Part shown: one piece after another, positions 47,260-58,919 of the stretch
Layout of the letters: each line of letters opens with the position of its first letter
Numbering within the stretch: the first letter of the stretch is position 1
Source: Raphanus sativus
Lineage: Eukaryota > Streptophyta > Magnoliopsida > Brassicales > Brassicaceae
Assembly (NCBI RefSeq): GCF_000801105.2
Contig: NC_079514.1
Span: 5,146,001 to 5,210,000, forward strand
Reading direction: 5' to 3'
Length of the DNA: 64,000 nt
Made by a program: the position numbers and the translations under genes
The notes under the pieces: generated by a model
Told to the model about the DNA's origin: nothing
What the model saw: only the letters and a program-made list of their open reading frames with translations
The model's database searches: none

Positions 47260-48050
47260 TCACTTGATTTAATTAAGAGGATTTATTTGGATAAATGAAA
47301 GAATTTTAAAAGTTTTAGGGGTCTACTAAGTCTAAATGGGTTGTTGATGTTTTGTCAAATTATATTTTAAATCGAAATTAGCGCAAGGAGGTAAACCGAG
47401 GTTGGTGACAAGTTAATTTCACTTACTTCAAAGGTTTAATGATTATAATATTAAACCGTTTGGTGATCACTGTTGGGTTCAATCTATAAGCATAAAGTCG
47501 AGGCTGATAAGACATATATTGACATAAAAAAACAAAGTAGTAAGTGAAAATTGAAATAGTACCATTTACAAAACAAAAAAAAAATTGAAATAGTACAGTT
47601 ATCGAAAGAAACATTATTTAGGAACATTGCCTTACGAACGCCCCTGACTCATGTGCGGTGACTTGTAAACTAAATCACCAAACCACGTTCAATCTTTTTC
47701 TCAACAATTTTTTTTTTTGAACAATTCAGATAGCGGTTTAGTAAAAAAACTATCGGTTAAGAAGAATCTACATAACAATATATAAATATTTTCATATATA
47801 ATTTATACTAACTGTTTATTTTTTGTTATTTGGGCATTCTAATTTTGCTATTACTATTTTCTTTATCGATAGACATTAGATATAATTACCAAATAAAATC
47901 CAGTTCTATAGTATTTCGAAGTTTTTTTAACACTGTTTTATTAAGATTAATTTGGAACATATTATATCACATTAGAATATGATAAAAAGATAATGAAAAG
48001 CTAATAGTCTTTCCACATCGAAATTAGCAAAAATAAACATAACTGATGAT
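47260..48050. other. AT-rich intergenic DNA upstream of DIR6
   Basis: No gene or clear repeat seen. Confidence 0.5.
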
Positions 48051-49132
48051 ATCTATATATAATAGCAAACCTGTTTTGCTCTCTTATGATGTCATCATTT
48101 TTTTATAGGAAAAAAAAAGTTTGATCTACCGATTGAGTTTTGTCGCTTTATTTAATCTGACGGACATGGTTTTCCTTTAATTACTAAGTATGACGTCATC
48201 CAACTGTTTTAACAAATGTTCCTCTTCTCTAAACGACGTGTGCTCTTTTGATAACGGAACGACGCACCTTTTCTACGGTGACCTCCTTTGATAACGGAAA
48301 GACACACCTTTTAAACGGATTAATAGATTGATGTTGGTTTGATTAGTTGTGTGGTGTTCTCTGGGAAGCTTCATTTAAGTCCCAAGGAAAAGCTTTGGTT
48401 CATCATTATGATCTGTACTAACCGCGGCCATTTCCACAGCTACAATTGATTACGAATAGATCTCGTCGAGAATCTAAACCGCCACCGCCGTCACCGTTTA
48501 TGACGAACGTTATAAAGTTGATCAGAGATAAAATAAGAAGAAGAAGAAGAAAGTTTTGGCGCTGAAGATGCTGCCATGGACGGAATTGTAGAACCCAAAG
48601 TCGAGAAAATAAGATATCAAGCATAGATCATGTCATCTGATGTTGAGGCTCAACTACGACGACAATTTGGAAGCTTCGTCTGTTAAAGCTTCGCTGTTTT
48701 AGGATCGGAAGGTTACTGGAGCTATGTATGTCTTTCTCTAATCACATTCCTCTCTCGCCTATGAAACTCTGTATATTTAAAGTAGTTTAAAATTGAACTC
48801 CTGTAATTGATCTAGACGTAGGTATATGTTTGATTTAACGAAAAATTCCAAACGTAGAGATGTGATGTTCTTAGGTGTCAGTGAATAGGTTGCAGGGATG
48901 GTTGATGTATGCAAAGGAGAAGGCTAACTGGTTCAATTAATTATCATTCCTTATTTAACATATCGTCTTTTTTTTATCTTTTGCATGTTCTTAACTTCGG
49001 TTACACGTTATTTGTCTGATTAGGCTTGTTCCATATCAGTGGCAAGAGAATGAAGATGTCTATGAGCAATGATACGCTGTAGTCTGAGTAGGCTTTCTTC
49101 TTGTGAATGTGCTTGTTTAATTGTATTGCAGA

Positions 49133-50017
49133 TCAAGCATCATCCCTGGGACAGTGCTGGTTATCCTTGCTGGTAGGTTCCCGGTTCACGGGCAAGATAG
49201 TATAAATTACCAACTTCCCTCTGTTTCTCTTTCTATGACTGGTGAGTTTTTCTAATGCTGCCACCTTCTATTATCCATCTTAACCATTCACTAGTCACTA
49301 CTTGCGTCAGCTGATATGTTTCTTTTTTGTAATTAGCCCATCAAGATCAATGGTTGGCACGTCCTGCCTGAATATCTTTGATGTTAGCCTCGATAACTTT
49401 GATGATAAGCATTTTGGAAAGGTAGCAGAGAAGAAGAACAAGAAGGGAGAAGAAGAGTGATGGAGCCGGTGGATGTATATATCTGAATAATACTTTCCTT
49501 TAATACTCTTTGATTGTTAACAGTACAATACTGAACACAAATCCTAAGAGAATTGCTTAAAGATCCAAAACAAACTTCATAAAAGCTCAAAGGAAAAATA
49601 CAAACGAGTCTACAATTTTTTTTTGGCAAGAAACGAGTCTACTATTTATACTAATCAAATTTATTGTTTTCTGTTACGCTTCAAACTCAAGCTCTCCCTT
49701 GTACTTCTTTCTTCTTCCTCTGCGGGTTGCCTTCCCCTCTCCATTACGTATACACTCCAAGGTCTATCAGGGTCTTCGAGGCAATGAGAGAGAGAGAGAG
49801 TTAGCAATCTTATTTGCGAAAAAATATATCAACTGTTTTGATGAAAGTATAATACAACTGGTCTCTTTATTCACAGGAAGTGTTGCACAAAGGAAAAAGA
49901 CGACCAGAAGGCTGTGGACGGAGTTATGATAGCCATTGTGGTAGTTTCAGAGTTGAAGACTTGCCTTGGCACAAGATCTTCATTGCACAAGGAACGGAGC
50001 GGCATGAGCTTTTTTTT
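49133..50017 (+). pseudogene. Ribosomal protein L6 (eL6) pseudogene fragment
   Basis: Three exon-like blocks of cytosolic RPL6 with intron-like spacers. The first (from 49139) reads SSIIPGTVLVILAGRF. The second (about 49370-49460) reads [20 protein letters not shown] and GEEE. The third (about 49890-50017) reads [20 protein letters not shown] and ELKTCLGTRSSLHKERSGMS. The family equivalents are [33 protein letters not shown] and [20 protein letters not shown]. The segment encoding the KGKRVVFLKQL part and the N-terminus are missing. Introns show a DNA-level, not processed, origin. Confidence 0.85.
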
Positions 50018-50649
50018 GACGTCACTGCATGAACTTGTTTTCTATTTCAATAACTTTTTATGTGCCCTCACGTGTTACTTCTTTTTTTTTGTTCTCGTCC
50101 ACCTACCAGGGACATATTTTGGCTTGTACATTTTATATATTATGTTCTCACCTTTGGTATAAACAATCTATCTTATTAAATTTGAACTTTCTAGCAATAT
50201 TTTTCAGTAGATAATAATATTGTTATGTTGAAATTTCAGTGAATCTTCAAGATTGGAATGAGAGCAAAAATAAACGAAATAGCTTTTTCCACAAATCTTT
50301 TGTTGTACTGTGATTGATACTGATAATGAAAATTGTTATATGGAGATCAAAGTCTAAATTAAGAGAGTTACATTTATCGGTGGATAGCATTTATTAGTTG
50401 AGGGGATTCTGTTTTGTCGAGTTTTGCCTTGGTCTGTGGTTACATGGTTGCACATGCTAAAAATACTGATTTTAGGTAGAATAATACAAATTGAATCCTT
50501 TTCTTTATCATTGTACATGGGCTTTGCTGCAACGAGGATATGCCTTTTTGTCATGCCAACGTCAAGACCTGAAACAGGATTTTCTGTAAAATAATACTTG
50601 GAGGGCTCCCAAATTCTAAAAAGAAAGATTGTCATAAGTAGGTATCATA

Positions 50650-52480
50650 TATTGGCTGTCTGTCAGCAATCGCTCTGATTCAATACAAAAGGTTGGTATT
50701 CCTAATACTGAACATGAGCTTCTTGTCTCGGCCAGTCTTTTACAGCATTTCAACCCGATATTCTTAATAAAAATGTATATTTATTTTTCTATAAATTCAA
50801 TAGTCAGTTTATAATTAATTTACTACATATATTTTGCATCCTTTTTCTTTTCTTTTGATATTGATTTTATTATTTTAAACTAATATATTCAGCATCTAAA
50901 TGAAAATTAAAATGTAATAAATATAAAATATATTTTTTGAAAATATATATACATTCTATGAATATTAAACAATTTAGTTTTACTAAAGAATTTCCTTAGA
51001 ACAATTTAGGTCAGAATTCTCTTTATTTTATGATCTAATGGATATACACAACTCTTGCTACGTATGATGATGTAATCAAAGTTTTTGGTAACTCTTATTT
51101 CTACAGTCGTATATTTTAAACATCACATCTTTTAAATAGATACAATCATACATTTTCATCATTAAAATTTTATTTTAAACAACACATCTTTTAAATAAAC
51201 AAAATCATACATTATCATTATTAAAACTTTCTGTTTTGAGCATTTATTTATTTGAAATGACACATCTCTTATATCAATTGAGTAGTAAGAGACATACATT
51301 TTTATAATTTGTGTATTTTATTAAAAAAATAATTTGAAGAGTTAGAATCTGACGGTTATAATTATTTTTTTTCATCCAAAATATATTTGTTTTAAGAATT
51401 ATAATTTTTTTCTTTTAAAAAAATGTGTTTTCATGAAAATTACTTAAATCTATTATTTTATTTTAGTGATAAACCATTATAAATTTTGGTGTTAACTATT
51501 GCATCCCTTAGCCAACCATTGCAATAATTAACTATCAACAATTGTTACCCTTAATACTTAGCTGAAAATTTGCATCTCCTAAATATTTTTAACATGAAAA
51601 ATTGTTAGTTGTCATTAGTTGTAATTGAGTTTAGTGAAGTGTGCATGTGTTAAGGATTGTGTCTTTTAGTCAAGTAGTTTTGTTTAAGAGTTCTAAAAAA
51701 AAAAGACGCAACTCTTCATTTGTAATAAGAAAATTCTTTATTGAAGAGATGCATTGAATGGATGCAATGAATAGATGCAATTGTTCACTTGTAGTGTTTT
51801 ATTTTTTATTTAAACTCTTGTTATTGTGATGAAAAATAATAAGCTCAGGTTTTCTTTTCTATTAATTAAAATTGAAGTTCTTGTTCTTTGAGTTTTTAGT
51901 GATCACAATTACAATAGATTGTGATATTAATTATTTTTTCTTTCTAAGAAATTTGTCTTTTATTCTTTTTTTTTTTATTTTAGAAACTTCAGTTTCATTT
52001 ATAAAAAATTATATTTATTAGTTTATGGGATGAAAAAATTATGTATTTTTGTTTTTTACTTTGCCCATGTCATTTTATTAATACTTTATCTAAATATCTG
52101 CATTGAGTATTTTTAAATAGTTCAAAAGTAGATAAATATCTTAAAAATTATATTTTAAAAATTTAAGAGTTGTGACTATTCAGTTGGTTTTAAATGCATC
52201 TTCTCATAATAAATTCAATGAGAAGAGGAACAAAAAAAAAGTAAAACGGTCATAAATAAAAAATAAAAAGATGATTATTTAACTTAATATTGTTATGATA
52301 TCAAAGAACAATTGAACTTTTACATTACGAATATTTGTTTTTTACTTACACTTTCTTTTTACACACATTTGTTGTGTAGATATATTAATCCAATTATTTA
52401 CTCTATAAAATTTTATTTATTTAAAATTTATTTAAGAAAGATCGAACATTAAAATAAAAAATATTAAAAATACATTTTTC
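50650..52480. other. AT-rich interior of the Helitron candidate
   Basis: No coding sequence seen. About 51120-51240 contains a repeated AACA(T/A)CACATCTTTTAAATA motif. Confidence 0.5.
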
Positions 52481-53157
52481 GCGCGCGTTTACATGCGGGG
52501 TTGTTTCCTAGTATTAGTAATACGGAACTGATTTTGTTTCAAAAATAAAAATAAGGTAAATTAGGTATTCTCATTCCAGTAATAGTAGACGGATTTCTAA
52601 TACCTTCAATTAAATCACGACAATAATTTTCATAGTTTAGATATTATTTTTTTCTTTAGTTGTCTTAATCAGTTTTGTTCTGAATTAGATTTAGTAGAGC
52701 TACTGTTGGATAAACTTGATCCGGCGAAAAATGGCTGCTGGAGAGAATTGACAGAGACTAGAATTTTTAGATGATAATTTTTATCAGTGGGATATGTCTG
52801 AAAGACCGTTTAGGGTTTATTGGTTTTGAAGTTTAATCTTAGAGTATAAATGGTGACCAAGAAACAACGAAGAATAATGCATTCTTTAACATTCCTAAAT
52901 AAATTCATCATTTACAAAGAATAATCTTTTCTTTTCATTCCCTATCTTTTTCTTTTTTGTAGAAAATTAAAGAAGAAAACTATTTTTTGTCAAATTTAAG
53001 ATGGAATAATAATTCCTTTTTATTCATGCAATTTTGTTTTTCTATGTTCATTTTCCGTTTATTTCTCTTGATTCCAGAATGATCACCAATCGGACTCTTA
53101 GTATCTATATACCTCGTTTTTTTCCTTGAATATTGCTATTAGGATTTGATTCATTTA

Positions 53158-53308
53158 AAAAAAATGGTAAACTATTCTCTAGAGAAAGAATGTGAAAGCT
53201 CCGGTGGCCACGTGTTGGGGAAATCTGGTGGTGTGGTGCGGATCCGAACTCGGGTCTCTTAAAGATTCACGGAACGTTTTGACCACCCGACCACAGACGA
53301 GTGTGGTT
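53158..53308 (-). mobile_element. tRNA-derived SINE with 15-bp target duplication
   Basis: A 151-bp insertion flanked by GATTTGATTCATTTA at 53143-53157 and 53309-53323. On the minus strand it begins near a box A-like TGGTCGGGTGGTC and has a box B-like GAGTTCGGATCC about 40 nt later. It ends in a T run (ATTTTTTT). The size, promoter boxes and duplication fit a plant SINE; I cannot assign the Brassica family. Confidence 0.75.
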
Positions 53309-53323
53309 GATTTGATTCATTTA

Positions 53324-54247
53324 GTTATAAGAAAATATAAAGATACGAAAATAAAGCTCCGTCCGACATACAATAGTATTCTGGTTGGGCTGTAACACTA
53401 GACTACTCATACCTAACATGCGAAAGATCAAGAAGAAGAAAAAAGAACCTAACGCTTATAGATTGCTTGTTTGGTTGAACTATAGATTTTAAAAAGAGAG
53501 TTTCATAATTGCAAACAAAACTAATTCATCTCAGATTTTATATACGTATATAAACTAAAGAATAACAATATTTTTGTTACCGAAAAACATTTTAAAGAAA
53601 CAAATACAAGATAGTGATGTCGTGATACTTTTTTTTTGTTACTTAAAATCACGAACCAAACTTCTATAGTTGTATATCTAACTTATTTTATATGATTATT
53701 GTGTGTTTGAGGATAAATTAGTTAATACACGGCCATCTCATGGAGAGTAATTATTCCCTCTCTCGCTTTACTTTCGGTGTAAGACTAACATATGAAAGAA
53801 ACATCCGAGAAACTTTCAATCAATTAATTTCAACACACCAAAACATAAAACTTTTAATCAATTAAGAAATCGTATTTTCTCATATTTATTTAAAAACTAG
53901 AATAAGAGTCAATAATATTGTCACTAACTCCTTTTCCTAACACGTGAATAAAAGAACAAATGGCAAAGAGTCAAACAAGAGGATTATTTTCTAAAACAAT
54001 TCAAATGGGTTTAGTTGCGTAACTGATCTTTTGTCCCTTAATGATTTTCAAAGTAGACCCATGTCGAAAGTAAACGGCTTTTGGTTTATGAAAAACAACT
54101 TCAGTTCTAACTTGCTTAAATTTTATTTAACTTTCTATTCATACAAATAAAGTCTATAACTTAGATTTTTACCAATTTTCATTAAAAACACTATGTCTAC
54201 GGCAATGATATCAATGGTACTCTGAACTCTGGTCATTTTGACTAGCA
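53324..54247. other. AT-rich intergenic DNA
   Basis: No gene or repeat recognised. Confidence 0.5.
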
Positions 54248-54252
54248 TTGTC

Positions 54253-54878
54253 TGTTGGGATCGTCAAAGCACATGTCCAACTCTATATTATCCGATTAGT
54301 ACGATATTGTCCACTTTGGGCTTTAATGGCAAGCCCGCATAGATTTACTTTTGGTTTCCATCCCAAAAGACCTCGTACTAATTAGAGGTAGACTTCTCTT
54401 TATATATTAGACACTCCTTGTCTAATTCTCCAATGTGGGACTTAGATTGCATCTCACATTCTCCCCCTCAAACTAAGGACCACACTTTTCTCATCTCGTG
54501 TGTTTTTCTTCCTTTGAGAATGCGTCTCCCACAACATCACAGGTTCCATGATCTTCTGACTTGATCTCTACCACATACCTCCTATTCTTAACTTTAAGGG
54601 TACCCAATTCATCTCTTAAAGGGTATTTAGGTCTTCTTGCAGATTTCTCGTCAACCTGGCTCTGATACCAATTGTTGGGATCGTCAAAGCACATGTCCAA
54701 CTCTATATTATCCGATTAGTACGATATTGTCCACTTTGGCCTTTAATGGCAAGTCCGCATGGATTTACTTTTGGTATCCATCCCAAAAGGCCTCGTACTA
54801 ATTAGAATTAGACTTCTCTTTATATATTAGACACTCCTTGTCTAATTCTCCAATGTGGGACTTAGATTGCATCTCACA
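54253..54878 (-). mobile_element. Intact TRIM (terminal-repeat retrotransposon in miniature)
   Basis: Two direct 206-bp LTRs (54253-54458 and 54673-54878), each TGTTGGGATCG...ATCTCACA, around a 214-bp centre. The flanking 5-bp target duplication is TTGTC (54248-54252 and 54879-54883). Read on the minus strand, a primer binding site TGGTATCAGAGCC, complementary to initiator tRNA-Met, follows the first LTR after 2 nt, and the purine tract TTGAGGGGGAGAA precedes the second. The LTRs differ at about 7 positions. There is no protein coding, so it depends on another element. Confidence 0.95.
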
Positions 54879-55360
54879 TTGTCATCAGAAACCCTGCGAA
54901 ATTATAGAATAAAGGAAAACATGCATGAAATGCTCGATAATCAATGAGTAACAAAAAAAGCATGCCTAGTCGTTAAAGCAAAACAAAGTTCTCACAAATA
55001 TTATTATTTTAATAAATCTTTTTTCCTTTTAATTTAAATTAGGGAAAATTTCACAACTACACTTTGTTTGGTACCACTTTTCAAGTTTACCACTATTCTA
55101 AGAACATTTTCACAAATACACATCTCATTAATGGGTAAATTACAATAGTATCCTTATGTTATCATTTCTCTATTATCGGTTTCTTATGTCTCGACCTATT
55201 CATCTTCTCCTCCTCTCCGCCTAGTTCCAACATCATTTACATACTACCGACGAAATCGACGACTCCGACGACGAAATCAATAAATCCGGCGACGAAATCG
55301 ACGAATCCGGCGACAAAACCTTAGCTTCTTCTCTGTAATCTATTACTGTATGTTTGATAG

Positions 55361-55455
55361 GCTCACTGTGAACAAGAAGCCTGCAAAGGCAAGCAAAGCG
55401 GCTGCTAAGGATCCAAACAACCGAAGAGGCCTTCCAGTGCCTTCTTCGTCTTCAT
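55361..55455 (+). pseudogene. HMGB protein fragment
   Basis: Translation gives KKPAKASKAAAKDPN, then after a one-base lesion the family sequence KPKRPSSAFFVFM can be traced (CCTTCCAGTGCCTTCTTCGT). This is the start of the HMG box of plant HMGB2/HMGB3-type chromatin proteins. Only about 30 codons are kept. Confidence 0.65.
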
Positions 55456-55459
55456 GTAA

Positions 55460-56230
55460 CCAATCATCCTCTTCCTTTTGAGGAAAGAAGCCCAAGTTGA
55501 GCCAAAAAACTCGTAATCACCTTCCCACGAGATCGTCATCTCGTCCTTCGGCTGAGAGATCAAGCAAAGCTATTACAGTGTGTTCCCTCGATTGACAAAG
55601 CTTCTCCTGCAGTAGTTGTACTATTCAGACAAAGCTCTCCAAACGGTGACATCGTTTCTCCAAACGGCAACATCTCGGCAAAGCTCAAGACATTATCTCG
55701 GGAACGAAGGCTGTCTCCTCACAAGCTCGTCATCTCATCACGAGCTCGCCATCTCGTCAAAGCTGAAGATTTGATCTTGCCGACCAAAATCTCAGGACAA
55801 GACTGACTTTGCCGACAAGAAGACTCTGCCTTTTATACTCTGATCTTGTCTGGTAATTAAACTCGCCGGCTCAAGCTCCATCAGTACCAAGGATCCCGAG
55901 TATAACATCACAAATAAAGCTCTGATCTTGTCTTGTTATTGAACTCGCTGGCTTCAAGCTTCTCGTCAAGATTAAAGTGGCTTGGCCTTATCAACTCGCC
56001 TGCACCAAGCTTCCCTTCCCGACACGAGTTTACCACAACCAGATGTCGACACGAAATAGAGAAGCATGTCCGATGCTAGCCAAGCTCCACAACCGGCAAA
56101 CCAAAGTCTTGAGCTGTCTTTGATGGAGCTTGAAAGATCAGCTTTTGAGCTTTGTGGAGAACAAGTCTTGAGCTTCACATTGTCCATCTCTGGTCTAGGT
56201 GGATGGTGATGGTTCGAGACACAAACACCA
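55460..56230. other. Low-complexity region inside the MULE
   Basis: Repetitive CTCGTCATCTCG / CAAAGCT motifs. Open stretches such as 55972-56187 on minus appear to be by-products of this composition. No gene recognised. Confidence 0.5.
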
Positions 56231-56609
56231 GTGGATGAGATTTGAACCTGTTTGCTTTTATAAATTGATCATGCTTTTGTCAAAAAAAAAGGGTATGCTT
56301 GAAGTGAAATGTCCGTATGGAGAGGTGTATCTCCATTGGTCAACGAATCATCATCCTTCTTTTTTTTCTTCTTAAGTTTGTATAGTAAGTAAATGAGTTG
56401 TGTAATTCTTATGGGGCACCTTTATATAGCTTTTGCTTTGCAAGTCTTGCGTCAACTCTTGTCTGACTTTCAGTTGATTTTTCAGGTCGTTTTTGATCAG
56501 TGAGTTGTCCCACACTGTTTCCTGCTTGGCTCAAAAGTCTAACCCATCGGCTCATTCCTTTTTCTTAATAAAAACGATATTAAACATTACTGATTACAGC
56601 TCCCCTTTA

Positions 56610-58020
56610 TTTATAAGAGTCCATAAATCAATTTATAGGGATTTATAAATTAATTTATAAGAGTTTATAAATCAATTTATAAGAGTTTATAAATCAATTT
56701 ATAAAAGCTTATAAATCAATTTGTAAGATTTTATATAATCATTTTAAGAGTTTTGTAAGAGTTTATAAAACAAAATTAGAAGGGTGTACAAAACTATTCA
56801 ATTGCTTAAGAAAATTTAAAAACAACATGGATATATGTGTAGTAATAAGAGTTTATAAATCATTTTAAAAGATTTATAACATTTTTTACAACGGAAATTT
56901 ATAAGAGTTTATAAGAATTTTATAAACCTTTTTATAAATCATTTAAGAATTAACTTAATCGTTTATAAGGATTAATAAAATCATTTATATGGATTAAAAA
57001 GCATATTAAAACATTACTGATCATAACTCCTCTTTATTTATAAGAGTTCATAAGTCAATTCATATGAGTTTATACAAAAATTTATAAGGGTTTATAAATC
57101 AATTTATAAGCGTTTATAATTCAGTTTGTAATAATTTATATAATCATTTTAAGAGTTTTGTAAGAGTTTACAAAAACAATTTATAAGAGTTTATAAAAAT
57201 AGTCTATAAGGATATATATAACAAACTTGAACTTGGTATTCTACAAGGCTTTTATAAGGATTATAAATAAAAGTTTATAAAACCAATCATATGGATATAT
57301 GAAATATTTGTGTATATAAATCATTTATATGAGTTTATAAAACCATTTATTAATTTTATAAGAGCTTATAAAACTTTGTATCAACCATCTATAAAGTTTA
57401 AAAAACACATAAATATTTATATGATTATTTATAAAGGTTTGTAAAACTATTTAGAAGGGTTTATAAACAATTTACCAGAACTTATAAGCGATTTATAAAG
57501 AAATTTATAAGTGTTTATAAACTAATTTAGAAGGTTTATAAATCTATTTATAAAAATTTATAAAACACCAAATTAACCAACTTTCCACCATTTCTATGTT
57601 TATTAAAGAACATCATTATTTTACAGTTTCTTTTATAAGGCCTTTTATAAGGCTTTATAAAAGAAATCAGTTAGAAAGTCTTTAAATTATTTACAAGAGT
57701 CTATAACCATTTAGAAAGACTTATAAAACAATTTATAAGGCTTGTAAGATAATTTATAAGGTTTATTAAGGTATGTAAATAATTTATACGGGTTTATAAC
57801 ATTTATAAAATTCATTAAAGGTTTTATAAAGTTTAGAAACCATTTATATTTAAAATTATTTATAAGGGCTTATAAAATCATTTATAAGGATTTGTAGAAT
57901 TTCAAAAGGTAATTGTTTATGAAGTACATTTTATAGAGGCTTATAAATCATTTATAAGGGTTTGTGAATTTTTTTTCTAAAACACATAAACTTGTTTATA
58001 AGGGTTAATAAAACAAGCAT
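56610..58020. repeat. Degenerate TTTATAAG / GTTTATAAA tandem array
   Basis: About 1.4 kb made of units close to ATAAGAGTTTATAAATCAAT, about 20-24 bp with variable spacers. The units are partly palindromic (TTTATAAA), so the array reads alike on both strands. Confidence 0.9.
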
Positions 58021-58379
58021 ATTATTCACAAAGAAAAAAATTGTTTTGGACTACAGTTTCAGCAACCAGGGAGAATTCACAGGGACATTAGTAACTCCAA
58101 CGGAAGTGACATGTTATTCACGTTTTGCAGATTCAGCCAACATCTACTTTAGAAATTAAAAATTTTGTTTAAACTTTTTTAGTATTATGATTTCTGATGA
58201 CATACATCATACACAAGGGGTATATATAAATACTCAAAAAATTCTTTGTTTCTATGAAAACAGCATAACCGAACATCTTTATTTCACTACTAAAAAGGAG
58301 GACTCTTTTCAGATCAGATCAAACATGTTCATGGCTTTACTTCCCATTAAAGTAAACTGTTTCGTGAATAATGACAGAA

Positions 58380-58860
58380 CTTTGTAATAATTTATATAAT
58401 CATTTTAAGAGTTTTGTAAGAATTTATAAAAAAATTTATAAGAGTTTATTAAAACAGTCTATAAGGATATGTATAACAAACTTGAACTTATTATTTTACA
58501 AGGCTTTTATAAGGATTATAAATAAAGGTTTATAAAACCAATCATATGGATATATGAATTATTTTTGTATATAAATCATTTATATGAGTTTATAAAACCA
58601 TTTATTAATTTTATAAGAGCTTATAAAACTTTGTATCAACCATCTATAAAGTTTAAAAAACACATATAAATATTTATATAACTATTTAAAGGTTTGTAAA
58701 ACTATTTAGAAGGGTTTATAAACAATTTACCAGAACTTATAAGCGATTTATAAAAATATTTATAAGTTTTTATAAATTAATTTAGAAGGTTTATAAATCT
58801 ATTTATAAGAGTTTATAAAACACCAAATTAACCAACTTTCCACCATTTCTTTGTTTATTA
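58380..58860. repeat. Second block of the TTTATAAG array, copied from 57120-57600
   Basis: Starts TTTGTAATAATTTATATAAT and follows 57120-57600 base for base with scattered changes (AAACTTTGTATCAACCATCT, ACCAAATTAACCAACTTTCC in both). A 360-bp non-repetitive spacer separates it from the main array. Confidence 0.88.
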
Positions 58861-58919
58861 AAAAACATCATTCTTTTACAATTTCTACTTATGATTTTAT
58901 ATATAATTTTTACTTATGA

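Larger units (their letters stand above)
48052..52511 (+). mobile_element. Nonautonomous Helitron candidate carrying an RPL6 fragment
   Basis: The left end TCTATATATAATAGCAAACC, with CTCTCTTATGATGTCATCAT just inside, resembles Brassicaceae Helitron 5' ends. The right end has a GC-rich imperfect stem (CGCGCGCG ... GCGGGG) about 10 nt before CCTAG, giving the CTRR terminus at 52508-52511. Host bases are A (48051) and T (52512), as expected for A/T insertion without target duplication. No Rep/helicase gene is visible. Inside are the RPL6 pseudogene and 2.5 kb of AT-rich sequence. Several nested elements could also explain the two ends. Confidence 0.55.
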
